A stretch of DNA of 64,000 nucleotides from Caulifigura coniformis (GTDB taxonomy: Bacteria > Planctomycetota > Planctomycetia > Planctomycetales > Planctomycetaceae). The stretch covers positions 4,042,314-4,106,313 of the forward strand of contig NZ_CP036271.1 in the NCBI RefSeq assembly GCF_007745175.1. Reading direction: 5' to 3'. Below are positions 1 to 12,206 of the stretch, in pieces. A model generated the notes under the pieces. The model ran no database searches. It saw only the letters and a program-made list of their open reading frames with translations, and was not told where the DNA came from. Position 1 is the first letter of the stretch. The number at the start of each line of letters is the position of its first letter. The position numbers and the translations under genes were made by a program.

Positions 1-448
1 GCTCCGCCATCGCACCGGGGAAACCGAAGGCTTCCGGCTCTTCAGCCTCGAGCGGACGGCCCGCCTGAACTGGTGGTGCATCGTGATCTCCGTGCCGCTG
101 CTCACCCTCGGGATGGCGACAGGGGCGTTGCTCACGTGGCTGAGCCAGAAAACCAGCCAGCCCGTGTCGCTGTTGAACTGGTCGTTCCTCGTCAGTGGAG
201 TGGCGTGGCTGGCACTGGTGGTACTGTTCGGCTGGCTGCTGACGTCGCGCCGGCCGACAGGCCGCATCGTCGCATGGAGGACCCTGCTCGCCGGCGGATT
301 CGTCCTTGCGACCGTCGTCACGCTGGGAATTGTCAGCGGCGGCATGCACGGGCGCGGCCGATCCGCCAAAGCAGCCGGGCCGGCGAACGTCGGACAGGCT
401 GCCACGATCGGGCTCCCCTCGACGCCTTCCACAGGGAGGCCGTCATGA
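1..448 (+). CDS. CcsA/HemX-like cytochrome c assembly protein, C-terminal part (5' end outside window)
   Basis: The frame is open from the window edge and ends in TGA at 446-448, giving about 148 visible residues. They contain three hydrophobic segments: one around the motif LLTLGMATGALLTW, one ending VVLFGWLL, and one starting at GGFVLATVV, separated by short basic loops. This matches the C-terminal end of CcsA/ResC/HemX membrane proteins, which handle heme at the membrane during cytochrome c maturation. In Firmicutes the HemX member of the family is also encoded beside hemA. The stop codon overlaps the hemA start as ATGA, so the two genes are probably co-translated. The tail after the last membrane segment is short, polar and Gly/Ser/Pro-rich. 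The family call rests on topology, local similarity and the hemA neighbour; the WWD heme-binding region typical of CcsA would lie upstream of the window. Confidence 0.6.
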   Translation, partial: LRHRTGETEGFRLFSLERTARLNWWCIVISVPLLTLGMATGALLTWLSQKTSQPVSLLNWSFLVSGVAWLALVVLFGWLLTSRRPTGRIVAWRTLLAGGFVLATVVTLGIVSGGMHGRGRSAKAAGPANVGQAATIGLPSTPSTGRPS

Positions 449-1728
449 AGCTGCAGGTCGTGTACTGCAACTACCGGTCGGCCGACCTGTCGGTCCGCGA
501 ACGGCTGGCATTCGCCACCGATGATTCGCTCTGCCGCGCGTTCGAAGAACTGCGGATTCGATTTCCGACGGCCGAGAACGTCATCGTCTCCACCTGCAAC
601 CGCGTGGAGATCTACTCCGCCCCGCAGTCTCCCGACTCCGGGCCGACCTTCCAGGACATCGCGCGGTTCCTCTCCGAGTTCCACGGCGTCCCGCTGGATG
701 ACTTTCTCGACGATCTCGTTTTCAGCACCGATGACGAAGCGGTGCGACACCTGTTTGCCGTTGCCGCGAGCGTCGACAGCATGGTGGTCGGCGAGAGCCA
801 GATCGTCAGCCAGGTGAAAAAGTCGTACGAGCTCGCCTCACGCTGCGAAGCGAGCGGCCCCGTGACGAATGCCCTGTTCCAGAGGGCCCTCGCAGTTTCG
901 GCCCGCGTCCGTAGTGAAACGAAGCTGGTGGAAGGGCGCGTGTCGATCGCGAGCGTGGCGGTCGGCGACTTCGGCCGGAGCATTTTCGACCGGTTCGACG
1001 ATAAGACGACGCTGGTAATCGGCGCGGGCGAGATGGCCGAGGAGACTCTCCGCTATCTGAAGGATGAAGGGGTCGGCCGGATTCTCGTCTGCAACCGCAG
1101 CCGGGAACGGGCCGAGCGTGTGGCCGATCAGTTCGGCGGCGAAGTTCGGCCGTGGGAAGACCTGGACCGCCTGCTGGGGACAGCGGACGTGATCGTCGGG
1201 GCGGCCGGCGGGGACAAGCCCCTGGTCGACGCGGCCCGGTTCCGCGCAGCCCGGAATGCCGGCGATGGAAACTCGGTGTTCATCCTCGATCTGGGCGCGC
1301 CGCGGATTTTCACGCCCGATGTCGCCACCGTCGATGACGCCGTATTCCTCTACGACATCGACAGTCTGGAGGCCACCTGCCTGAAAAACCGCGACGCCCG
1401 CCGGCAGGAAATCTCACGGGCGGAGTCCCTCATCGGCGAGGAAACCGCCCGTTTCCTGGCCGACCTGTCGCACAAGGCGACCGGCCCGATCATCCGGCAA
1501 CTGCGGGAATCGTGGCATGACGTCAGCAGGCAGGAACTGGAACTCGTGTTCCGGAAACTGCCCGCCCTGACGCCGGCCGACCGCCAGGTGATTGAACGCG
1601 GGGTCGAGCGGATCGTGAACAAGCTGCTGCATCCCCCGCTGGAAACTCTCAAAGACGAGGCGCAGGCCGGGACGCACCACGGACTTCTGGATGCAATCCG
1701 CCGACTCTTCCGGATCACCGATCCCTGA
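445..1728 (+). CDS. hemA: Glutamyl-tRNA reductase
   Basis: This enzyme reduces glutamyl-tRNA to glutamate-1-semialdehyde with NADPH, the first committed step of C5-pathway tetrapyrrole synthesis in the cytoplasm. The 427-residue product has the family's usual length. The catalytic motif STCNRVE is present, with the nucleophilic cysteine at residue 51. A nucleotide-binding glycine motif VIGAGEMAEETL lies near residue 190, and the helical dimerisation domain fills the C-terminus. The frame stays open upstream to position 73, but the ATG at 445 gives the conserved MKLQVVYCNYRS start and overlaps the preceding stop as ATGA. Translational coupling to the CcsA-like gene links heme synthesis to heme use. 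No hemL or hemC follows; the next gene is lepA. Confidence 0.96.
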   Translation: MKLQVVYCNYRSADLSVRERLAFATDDSLCRAFEELRIRFPTAENVIVSTCNRVEIYSAPQSPDSGPTFQDIARFLSEFHGVPLDDFLDDLVFSTDDEAVRHLFAVAASVDSMVVGESQIVSQVKKSYELASRCEASGPVTNALFQRALAVSARVRSETKLVEGRVSIASVAVGDFGRSIFDRFDDKTTLVIGAGEMAEETLRYLKDEGVGRILVCNRSRERAERVADQFGGEVRPWEDLDRLLGTADVIVGAAGGDKPLVDAARFRAARNAGDGNSVFILDLGAPRIFTPDVATVDDAVFLYDIDSLEATCLKNRDARRQEISRAESLIGEETARFLADLSHKATGPIIRQLRESWHDVSRQELELVFRKLPALTPADRQVIERGVERIVNKLLHPPLETLKDEAQAGTHHGLLDAIRRLFRITDP

Positions 1729-2094
1729 GCTGGGACCAGGCCCGCCACTTCGCGCGCAACCCCTCACGTCCTGTGGAGGGACTATGCACGCGACCACAGG
1801 ATTGATTTCTGAGAGCCACACACGCAACGCCAGTCCCTGGCGATGGCCGGCGTGGCGGCGCTCCCAGCCTCCTGGCTTCGGGGAAACCACCCACTTGGCC
1901 TCGGGAAAGAGGGCAAGAAGTCGGGACCACCCATCCAAGCGCCCTCCTCGGTCGCCCTCGGCATCGAATGTGACCGCAAATGGGTGATTCCGGGGGCTGT
2001 CGGGAAGCCCAATTGCCTGTCGGCCGAACGGACCTCTATACTTCGTACTTCTCCTATCTCTTTCCAGGCGTTGTGCTTTTGGCGGTCAACTTTC
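1729..2094. other. Intergenic region between hemA and lepA
   Basis: This 366-base stretch has no convincing gene. An open frame continuous with lepA extends back to 1843, but its translation is low-complexity and resembles no EF4 N-terminus. The only readable signal is a promoter-like pair at 2013-2042, so the stretch is best read as a lepA promoter and leader plus the hemA 3' flank. No U-tailed hairpin was seen after hemA. Confidence 0.5.
2013..2042 (+). promoter_or_regulatory. Candidate sigma-70 promoter for lepA
   Basis: TTGCCT at 2013-2018 and TATACT at 2037-2042 are separated by 18 bases. The -10 box lies 52 bases before the lepA ATG and sits in locally AT-richer sequence. Both boxes match the housekeeping consensus at four or five of six positions. 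No transcript evidence is available. Confidence 0.5.
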
Positions 2095-3939
2095 ATGCAG
2101 CGTGAGTTCATTCGGAATTTCTCGATTGTTGCGCACATCGACCACGGGAAGAGCACCCTCGCCGACCAGTTGCTGCTGAAAACCGCCGCCATCACGGAGC
2201 GGGAGTTCCAGTCGCAGATCCTCGACGACCTGGCCGTTGAACGGCAGCGGGGCATTACGGTCAAAGCCCGCGCCGTCGCGATCTACTACGACTACACGGG
2301 ACCGGATGAAACGTCGCACGTCCTTCCGGGGATGGAAGTTCCGCCGGGCCGGTACGAGCTGAACCTCATCGATACCCCGGGGCACGTCGACTTCCACTAC
2401 GAAGTGTCGCGAAGCCTCGCGGCGTGCGAAGGCGCGCTGCTGCTCGTCGATGCGTTCCAGGGCGTGCAGGCCCAGACAGTGGCGAACGCCTACGCCGCGA
2501 TCGAAGGCAATCTGGAGATCATTCCGGTCGTCAACAAGATCGACCTGCCGGTCACGCGCATCGACGAGGTGCTGAACGAAGTTGAGACCATTCTGGGGCT
2601 CGACGGTTCGACGGCGCTGCGGGTCAGCGCCAAACAGGGGCTGAATATCGAGAGCGTGCTGCGGGCGCTTGTCGAACGGATTCATCCCCCCAAGGGCGAG
2701 CCGACCGCGCCGCTGAAGGCGCTCGTGTTCGACAGCAAATACGACGACTACCGCGGCGTGGTGACCTACATCCGCGTGAAGGAAGGGACGATCAACAAGG
2801 GGGACAAGATCCGGTTCATGAAAGGCGGAACGTCACACGAAGTTCTGGACCTCGGCCAGTTCCGCCCCAACATGGTCGCCTGCGAATCGCTCGGCGTCGG
2901 CCAGGTCGGTTACATCATCACCGGCATCAAGGTGCTCGGAAACGTGCACGTCGGCGACACGGTGACTCACGCCGGCCGGCAGGCGGCCGAGGCGCTCCCC
3001 GGATACAAGCAGCCGAAGCCGATGGTCTTCTGCGGCATGTACCCGATCGACGCGACCGACTTCGAGCACCTCCGCGAAGAACTCGACAAGATGGCGCTCA
3101 ACGACGCCAGCTTCTCGTTCGCTCCGGAAACCAGCGACGCCCTCGGATTCGGCTTCCGCTGCGGGTTCCTGGGCATGCTGCACATGGAGATCATCCAGCA
3201 GCGTCTCGAAGACGAAGCCGACGTCGACCTGATCCAGACGGCGCCGAACGTCACGTACCAGATCCTGAAGCGCGGCGGGGAAGTGGTGCAGATCGACAAC
3301 CCTGTCGAAACGCCTGACGCCGGCGTGATCGAAGAGTTCCGCGAGCCGATTGCGAAGGTGACGTTCATCGTCCCCTCGAAGAACATCGGCGTCATCATGC
3401 AGTTGTGCGGCGACCGCCGCGGCATCTACATCGGCACTGAGTTCCTGGGACCGGACCGGGCGCAGCTGGTCTACGAGCTGCCGCTCGCGGAAATCATCTA
3501 TGACATGCACGACAAGCTGAAGTCCGTCACCCAGGGCTACGGCACGATGGACTATGAAGTCATCGGCTTCCGCGCCGCCGACCTCGTGAAGATGGACATC
3601 CTCGTCAAGGGGGTGAAGGTCGATGCGCTGTCGACGATCGTCTACCGGGGCTTCGCCGAACGTCGCGGCCGCGCGCTGGTGAAGAAGCTGAAAGAAGAGA
3701 TCACCAAGCACCAGTTCGAAATCGCGCTGCAGGCCGCCATTGGCGCCCGCGTCATCGCCCGCGAAACGATTTCCGCCCTCCGCAAGAACGTCACCGCCAA
3801 GTGCTACGGCGGCGATATCTCCCGTAAGCGGAAGCTGCTCCAGAAGCAGAAAGAGGGCAAGAAGCGGATGAAGCAGTTCGGCCAGGTCGAGATTCCGCAG
3901 AAGGCATTCCTGAGCGTGCTCGAAGCGGGCGACGACTGA
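2095..3939 (+). CDS. lepA: Elongation factor 4 (ribosomal back-translocase LepA)
   Basis: LepA is a ribosome-associated GTPase that acts on stalled or mispositioned translation complexes. The 614-residue product starts MQREFIRNFSIVAHIDHGKS. The G1 loop AHIDHGKST is near residue 12, followed by the switch motif RGITVKA, G3 DTPGHVDF, G4 NKID and G5 SAK. Domain II, the EF-G-like domains and the LepA-specific C-terminal domain follow, ending in the basic run KRKLLQKQKEGKKRMKQ. The upstream in-frame extension is rejected because homologues begin at this methionine and the promoter candidate lies between the two starts. The gene appears monocistronic: the next gene is convergent. Confidence 0.97.
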   Translation: MQREFIRNFSIVAHIDHGKSTLADQLLLKTAAITEREFQSQILDDLAVERQRGITVKARAVAIYYDYTGPDETSHVLPGMEVPPGRYELNLIDTPGHVDFHYEVSRSLAACEGALLLVDAFQGVQAQTVANAYAAIEGNLEIIPVVNKIDLPVTRIDEVLNEVETILGLDGSTALRVSAKQGLNIESVLRALVERIHPPKGEPTAPLKALVFDSKYDDYRGVVTYIRVKEGTINKGDKIRFMKGGTSHEVLDLGQFRPNMVACESLGVGQVGYIITGIKVLGNVHVGDTVTHAGRQAAEALPGYKQPKPMVFCGMYPIDATDFEHLREELDKMALNDASFSFAPETSDALGFGFRCGFLGMLHMEIIQQRLEDEADVDLIQTAPNVTYQILKRGGEVVQIDNPVETPDAGVIEEFREPIAKVTFIVPSKNIGVIMQLCGDRRGIYIGTEFLGPDRAQLVYELPLAEIIYDMHDKLKSVTQGYGTMDYEVIGFRAADLVKMDILVKGVKVDALSTIVYRGFAERRGRALVKKLKEEITKHQFEIALQAAIGARVIARETISALRKNVTAKCYGGDISRKRKLLQKQKEGKKRMKQFGQVEIPQKAFLSVLEAGDD

Positions 3940-3974
3940 GTCGCGGAAGGTCGGCATCCGACCGTCCCCGGCGC

Positions 3975-4886
3975 CTAGATGCCCCCCCAGTCGAGCCGGA
4001 AGATCTCACCGTTCGTGAGAGCGACCGTCACTTCGTCGCCGAAGGCGTCGCAGGCGATGTCGACGACATCTTCCGGCGTCTCGGCCTGCCAGATCACGTC
4101 TCCCTGCGAATCCATCACGAACAGCTGTCGCTCGATGGTGGAGGCGATGACCCGCCGCGTTTCGTAGCTGCAGGCGACGCGGCGGACGGTTCCTTCGACG
4201 ACGTACGCACCGACCGAAGCGCCGTCGCCATCAAGTGTCTGGACCCCATGGGCCGAGCCGGCGAGGTACACGAGATCGCCGTCGCCGGTCGTCGCGAGAT
4301 CGCCGACGTTGGACCAGAACCGTTCCTGCCAGACTTCGCCGCCGTTCAGTTCATAGCAGCCGACAAGGCCATGTTCGGCCGCCCCGAACAGCAGCGGCGC
4401 CTGCGTGCAGAATTCGAGCGAGGCGAGCGGCCGGACCGTTTCGAACTTCGCGATCCGCCGTTTACGTTCGTTGAGGATTTCGGTCGCCCCGTCCGACAGG
4501 GCAATGGCGGTCTGGTAGCCGAACGGCGCCATGGCGATCGCCATGCACGGTTCGGAAAGTTCCGTTTCCCACACGAACTTCAGTGAGCGATCAAAGCGAT
4601 AGATCGTGCCGTAGTCGACGACGGCCGTTCCCCACTGGCCATCGTCGCTGACGGCGACCATGCGTGCGGACCTCGGCAGGCGGGTGAGATAGGAGAGCTC
4701 CCCGCGACCGTCGATGCGGGCCAGGCCCCGATCGTCGTCGGCGACGAAGAGGTCGGCCGTTTCACGGGCGAGCGCGATGGCTTTCACCCCTTTGCCCGAG
4801 GAATAGATCCACGACACGCGCGGCATCCGGCCGATGCCATCCCGGATCCAGGCGGGAACGCGAAATTCCTGAGGATCGGCGGACAT
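3975..4886 (-). CDS. Hypothetical beta-propeller-like (WD40/PQQ-type) repeat protein
   Basis: The 303-residue product has repeated blade-like units: alternating hydrophobic strands with recurring patterns such as LFVADDDRGLARID, DLVYLAGSAHGVQTLD, RQLFVMDSQGDVIWQ and VTVALTNGEIFRLDW. This is typical of WD40 or quinoprotein-like propellers that act as scaffolds. No signal peptide or membrane segment is visible, so it is probably cytoplasmic. The start at 4886 (MSADPQEFRVPAW) is preferred; the frame extends to 5036 but would then run through the terminator hairpin of the upstream S41 gene. It converges with lepA, leaving 35 bases between the stops. The specific function is unknown. Confidence 0.7.
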   Translation of the reverse strand: MSADPQEFRVPAWIRDGIGRMPRVSWIYSSGKGVKAIALARETADLFVADDDRGLARIDGRGELSYLTRLPRSARMVAVSDDGQWGTAVVDYGTIYRFDRSLKFVWETELSEPCMAIAMAPFGYQTAIALSDGATEILNERKRRIAKFETVRPLASLEFCTQAPLLFGAAEHGLVGCYELNGGEVWQERFWSNVGDLATTGDGDLVYLAGSAHGVQTLDGDGASVGAYVVEGTVRRVACSYETRRVIASTIERQLFVMDSQGDVIWQAETPEDVVDIACDAFGDEVTVALTNGEIFRLDWGGI

Positions 4887-4983
4887 GAGGCGGGAGAATC
4901 GGGCCGGGGAACAGGAGAGCCGAGACGGTCGTTCAGGCGGGCATGGATGACAAGTGACCAGCCTAGAGCCTGAACCCCCGCGA

Positions 4984-5027
4984 GCAAAACGAAGAAAGGC
5001 CGGCCCGTACGGAATCGGGCCGGCCTT
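4984..5027 (-). terminator. Intrinsic terminator of the S41 protease gene
   Basis: A perfect 12-bp stem (4996-5007 pairing with 5016-5027, AAGGCCGGCCCG) has an 8-base loop. On the minus strand it is followed by TCTTCGTTTTG. It lies 22 bases beyond the S41 stop codon and before the next minus-strand gene. Confidence 0.8.
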
Positions 5028-5048
5028 GAAGGTCATTTCCGGGGGATA

Positions 5049-6683
5049 TCAGCGACGGGTGAGGGCGCTGTCGGTTCGGATCAGTTCGATCGCCTTCGCG
5101 ATGTCCGGGTCCCGGGCGGCATCAACTTCGCCGATCGCACGGCTGAATCCCTTTTCGACCGTGATCTCCACGTCGGGCTTCACACCGATCTTGCCCAGGG
5201 TGTCGCCGTTGGGGGAGTAGAACTTGGCGGTCGTCAGACGCACGCCTCCGCCGGTCCGCAGATCGTAGATGCTCTGGACCGACCATTTGCCGTACGACTT
5301 CCGGCCGACGATCTTGCCGCGGTGGTGGTCGCGAATCGCTCCTGCGACGATTTCGCTGGCGCTTGCCGAGCTTCCATCGATCAGCAGGATGATCGGGACA
5401 TTGTGCGTGCCGGGGGCATGAGCCGTGTAGGTGTAGTTCTGGTCGTAGGTCCGTCCGCGGGTTTCGACGAGGGTTCCCTTGTCGATAAAGCGGTCGAGGA
5501 CTTCGACGGCAGCCGTCAGGAGGCCGCCGGGATTGCCGCGGACGTCCCAGATCAGGGCCTTCATCCCTTCGCGTTCAAGCTTATTGAGGGCTTCGTCGAG
5601 TTCGACGGCCGAGCTTTTCTGGAAGCCGGTCATCTGGATGTAGCCGACGCCGTTCTGGGAATCGATGATCTTCGCCACCGGGATGCTCTTCACCTGCACT
5701 TCCCGGCGGGTGACGCTGGCTTCGCGGCGGCCGGCGGGGCCAGTGACTTCGAGCCGGACCTGTGAGTTGGCTTTACCGGTGAGCAGGCCGGCGGCTTCGT
5801 CGGTACTCATGAAGCGACAGTCGCGTCCGTCGATGCCGACGATGACATCGCCTGCCCGAAGCCCCTTCTCATGGGCCGGGCTTTCCGGAAGCACCTGCAC
5901 GAGTTTCATCCCTTTGCCGAGTTCGGCTTCCATCACGATGCCGATGCCGACGAATTCGCCTTCGATGTTGCTGTAGAGGTCGTTGAGCCGGCCTGGCGTC
6001 AGCACGTTGCTGTAGTCGTCGAGGCAATTGCAGGCTCCGAACACGTATTCCTGAACGATCGGGCCGGCTTCGAGTCCGAGGGACTTGCGACCGAGGTCGC
6101 AGACTTCCGAGATCACGCGGCGGGCGTCGACATCGCTGGAGACGGGCTTGTTCCAGTAGCGTTCGCGAAGGGTGTCGCGGAAGGCATCGATCCTGCCCTG
6201 ATCTGCGCCGAAGAGGTTCTGTTCGACGAAGCGTTCGTTCCGCAACGCGAGCCAGAGGCTTTCGGTGCCATGCGCGACGATGGACGTGGTGTCGATGGAA
6301 TCGACGAAGTGAGCGCGGATATGTCCGAGGATTTCATCAAAGGCGGCCAGGGCCGCATCGCGGGACATCGGCCGCAGCGTGGTCAGGAACGACTGGTCGC
6401 TGTAGCGACGGTCGATGCCGAACTGGAACTGGGCCCGACGGAGGCCGTACTTGAGGTTCGGGTCTTCCGGCCAGCTCTCGAGGGCGTGCTTATAGAGGTC
6501 GATGGCGTCTCGCCACTTGCGTTCCCTCTCGAGTCGGGCACCGGAGTCGGCCGCCTGGGCGGCGGTGACCTGGGTGGCGTTCTCCTGTGAGCGGGCGAGG
6601 CGCGGAGTGCCGACGATCGAAACGAGAGCAATCGCGACGGAAATGACGGTCCGGCGAACGGACCGGCGAGAAACCAGCAACAT
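5049..6683 (-). CDS. S41-family carboxyl-terminal processing protease with PDZ domain
   Basis: The 544-residue product is exported: an N-terminal basic stretch and hydrophobic core (VISVAIALVSIVGT) end near ARSQ. Residues of about 40-85 look like a TPR-type helical hairpin (RKWRDAIDLYKHALESWPED). A PDZ domain follows (GEFVGIGIVME to GLRAGDVIVGIDG), then the S41 core. The catalytic serine motif GSSASASEI and the lysine motif GRKSYGKWSVQ are both present, giving the Ser-Lys dyad of CtpA/Prc proteases. Such enzymes trim or degrade envelope proteins in the periplasm. The start at 6683 is chosen because GGAGG sits 5-6 bases upstream; a methionine four codons earlier would bury this site. A strong terminator follows the gene. 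Confidence 0.9.
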   Translation of the reverse strand: MLLVSRRSVRRTVISVAIALVSIVGTPRLARSQENATQVTAAQAADSGARLERERKWRDAIDLYKHALESWPEDPNLKYGLRRAQFQFGIDRRYSDQSFLTTLRPMSRDAALAAFDEILGHIRAHFVDSIDTTSIVAHGTESLWLALRNERFVEQNLFGADQGRIDAFRDTLRERYWNKPVSSDVDARRVISEVCDLGRKSLGLEAGPIVQEYVFGACNCLDDYSNVLTPGRLNDLYSNIEGEFVGIGIVMEAELGKGMKLVQVLPESPAHEKGLRAGDVIVGIDGRDCRFMSTDEAAGLLTGKANSQVRLEVTGPAGRREASVTRREVQVKSIPVAKIIDSQNGVGYIQMTGFQKSSAVELDEALNKLEREGMKALIWDVRGNPGGLLTAAVEVLDRFIDKGTLVETRGRTYDQNYTYTAHAPGTHNVPIILLIDGSSASASEIVAGAIRDHHRGKIVGRKSYGKWSVQSIYDLRTGGGVRLTTAKFYSPNGDTLGKIGVKPDVEITVEKGFSRAIGEVDAARDPDIAKAIELIRTDSALTRR

Positions 6684-7239
6684 ACCTGCCTCCACGGCGT
6701 CCCCGCAGCGGGTCTGACTTCATTCCTTCCAGATCCCACTACGCAACTTCACGGCCGTAAGCATCCCTGACTGGCCGGCGAAACATCGCGTAGCCAACGG
6801 CACGTCCTGCTGGAACCTAGTCCACGATGCGCACGTGAGCAAAAAACCTCAAGGGGTTCATGTTGTCGAATGACGACGGAGCACAGTTTTCCCTGCCGGA
6901 ACGACTCTCCGTTGTGGCGTAATGAGGAGACCTCGCACAACCGGCGAATCCCTGTTTCTGCCTCAATCCCGTCAAAGCCAACGCGGCCTTCCCTGCTTGC
7001 CGAGGTTGCCTGCCTGGCATTACTCCCCTGCCCTGCGGGAGTTGCGTTGGGAATTGGAAGGGCCGTCCGTTGGGGCCGGCTGCAGCCGCTGAGCGGTCAA
7101 CGGTCGTGTGGCTTGAATCTAGGGGGGCGATTGTTACGGTTGGTGAAATTTTGCGCCCGCTTTGCCTCGATTCAACGAGCGGCCCTGAATGGGTCCGCGG
7201 TGCGCGCTCACCCAGCGACGCTTTCGAACTGTTCCAGAC
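6684..7239. other. Divergent intergenic region between the S41 protease gene and carB
   Basis: This 556-base region separates the minus-strand protease from plus-strand carB and must hold both promoters. Several short frames exist, but none has a plausible start site, composition or protein pattern. The AT-rich patch around 7120-7155 (TTGTTACGG followed by GAAATTTTG) is the best place for the carB promoter, although the boxes are not properly spaced. No T-box, PyrR-like leader or riboswitch fold was recognised. Confidence 0.4.
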
Positions 7240-10503
<3,264 letters not shown>

Positions 10504-10531
10504 GGACGGAATTCGTCCGTCAGGGACGACA

Positions 10532-11704
10532 ATGGCCCTCGGGAAATCTGGCGTGATGTTGACTGTGTCACGACGCCTGCTGAGTGGCGTCGGCCTGCTC
10601 GCATTGACTGTTCGATCTTACGGCCGCGAGCCGGATGACCGGGCGCCATCGGAGGCTCCCGTGAATCCAGACGTCCAGGCCGTTCACCCCGTTGACGAAC
10701 ACGATATGTGGAACCTTCCGGCGGGAACTCTGGGAGGCCGGCAGTTCTGGGGTGACCGCCTGCATTTTCGCGGCTGGCGGATCCAGACCAATGTTCTGAC
10801 GGGGCATAGCCGCCTGCTTGATCCGGAGGATCGCCGGCAGGCGTGGGGGACAGTCGAGCAATGCCGGAAGACGCTTGAGGGAGTCAAGAAGTCCCGCGGG
10901 CTGAAGCCGATGTCCGGAAAGGGAGTGGTCCTGATTCATGGAATCATCCGCTCCTCGCACTCGTTCTCGGCGATGAGGGAGGCACTCGTCGCCGACGGCT
11001 ACGAAGTGGTCGGGTTCGACTATCCGAGCACCCAGGTGTCGATCGAGGAATCGTCCGAGTATCTGCACCAGACTCTCGAGTCGCTCGACGGAATCGAAGA
11101 GATCGACCTCGTCGTTCACAGCATGGGGGGGCTGGTTGTCCGTCAGTACCTCAGCGCGCATCGAGATCCGCGAATCCGGCGAATGGTGATGCTGGGGGTT
11201 CCCAATCACGGGGCGAACCTTGCAAATCTCCTGAAGAACGTGCGACTCTTCAAAACGATCTACGGCCCCGCGGGCGCGCAGCTCTGTGAAGGGCCGGATG
11301 CGTATGTCTCGCGGCTGCCGACGCCCGATTTTCCGTTTGGGATCATCGCGGGGGGAAAGGGGACGGCCGCTGGATTCAACCCCTGGATTGCGGGGGATGA
11401 CGACGGGACTGTCGCCGTGGAGTCGACGCGGCTGGCAGGCGCGGCCGATTTTCTCAGAGTCCCTGCCCTGCATACCTTCATGATGCGCGACCCGGCCGTC
11501 ATCGCGGCGACGAAGCGGTTCCTTGCGAGTGGGGTGCTGGCGGAATCGGGAGTCGCGAACCCGATCGCGAAAAAGCCGGAGGAGGCGAACAATGTCGGGA
11601 TGGGGTCGCTAGAATCGGCGAACGCCGACGATCGTCCGGACCAGGGGCCGCCCCGGTCGCCCGGATTCGAACCCGACGGCCCCTCACGTCCCCGATGTTT
11701 CTGA
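10532..11704 (+). CDS. Alpha/beta hydrolase, triacylglycerol lipase/PGAP1-like
   Basis: The product has up to 390 residues. The core begins GVVLIHGIIRSSHSF, a typical oxyanion-hole region, and carries the nucleophile elbow HSMGG (GxSxG). A candidate acid residue lies in GDDDGTVAVES and the catalytic histidine in LHTFMM. This layout fits esterases and lipases of the LipA/PGAP1 type acting on lipid or ester substrates. A hydrophobic N-terminus (LLSGVGLLALTV) suggests export or membrane anchoring, with a possible alternative start at 10556. The last 60 residues are Pro/Asp-rich and probably disordered. It lies 28 bases after carB and 13 bases before the thioesterase gene, so it may be part of a loose operon. 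The substrate cannot be read from the sequence. Confidence 0.8.
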   Translation: MALGKSGVMLTVSRRLLSGVGLLALTVRSYGREPDDRAPSEAPVNPDVQAVHPVDEHDMWNLPAGTLGGRQFWGDRLHFRGWRIQTNVLTGHSRLLDPEDRRQAWGTVEQCRKTLEGVKKSRGLKPMSGKGVVLIHGIIRSSHSFSAMREALVADGYEVVGFDYPSTQVSIEESSEYLHQTLESLDGIEEIDLVVHSMGGLVVRQYLSAHRDPRIRRMVMLGVPNHGANLANLLKNVRLFKTIYGPAGAQLCEGPDAYVSRLPTPDFPFGIIAGGKGTAAGFNPWIAGDDDGTVAVESTRLAGAADFLRVPALHTFMMRDPAVIAATKRFLASGVLAESGVANPIAKKPEEANNVGMGSLESANADDRPDQGPPRSPGFEPDGPSRPRCF

Positions 11705-11717
11705 TTGCCGTTCTCCC

Positions 11718-12161
11718 ATGCCGTTGTTTTCCACCCAGCGCCGCGTGCAGTTCTCCGAGACCGATATGGCCGGGATCGTGCACTTCGCGAACTTCTATCG
11801 CTGGATGGAAGAGACCGAACACGAATACTTCCGGTCGCTGGGGCTGAGCATCATGCATCACCAGCCCGACGGTCAGGTACTCGGATGGCCACGGGTCTCC
11901 GCGTCGTGCAACTACAATGCTCCTGCACGCTACGAGGACGTGGTGGATTGCCGACTGGACGTGGAGCGGGTCGGGCTGCGATCCGTGACGTATCAGATTG
12001 AGTTCTGGCGGGAGGCGACGCGGCTGGCGGCGGGAAGAATGAAGACGGCCTGCTGCATCTGTCATCCCGATGGCACGCTGACCTCGGTCGACCTTCCGGA
12101 CGACTATCGGTCGCTGATCCATGAATCGACGCCGCATGTGCCGGCCTCGGCGAGAAAATGA
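11718..12161 (+). CDS. Acyl-CoA thioesterase, 4HBT hot-dog family (YbgC-like)
   Basis: The 147-residue single hot-dog protein carries the 4HBT active-site region QFSETDMAGIVHFANFYRW, with the catalytic aspartate at residue 16. It continues through the central helix (WMEETEHEYFRSLGL) and the strands of the fold (RYEDVVDCRLDVERVG). Members hydrolyse acyl-CoA or hydroxybenzoyl-CoA thioesters in the cytoplasm. The length is normal for the family and no targeting signal is seen. It lies between the lipase-like gene and an ECF-type sigma factor gene, all on the plus strand with short gaps (13 and 45 bases). This fits co-transcription but gives no clear pathway. Confidence 0.88.
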   Translation: MPLFSTQRRVQFSETDMAGIVHFANFYRWMEETEHEYFRSLGLSIMHHQPDGQVLGWPRVSASCNYNAPARYEDVVDCRLDVERVGLRSVTYQIEFWREATRLAAGRMKTACCICHPDGTLTSVDLPDDYRSLIHESTPHVPASARK

Positions 12162-12206
12162 CTGCCGGCGGAGATCCGTTCCGGGCATTCCCGCGTTCTG
12201 AAGAGC

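Noticed and set aside
3949-3963. GGTCGG/CCGACC hairpin after lepA
   Set aside because: The 6-bp stem has no T-tract and lies in GC-rich sequence, so it is not called as a terminator.
11655-11676. GGATTCGAACC, resembling a reversed tRNA T-arm
   Set aside because: The T-stem pairs poorly, no acceptor stem, anticodon arm or D-arm is found at the right distance, and the bases lie within the end of the lipase-like gene.
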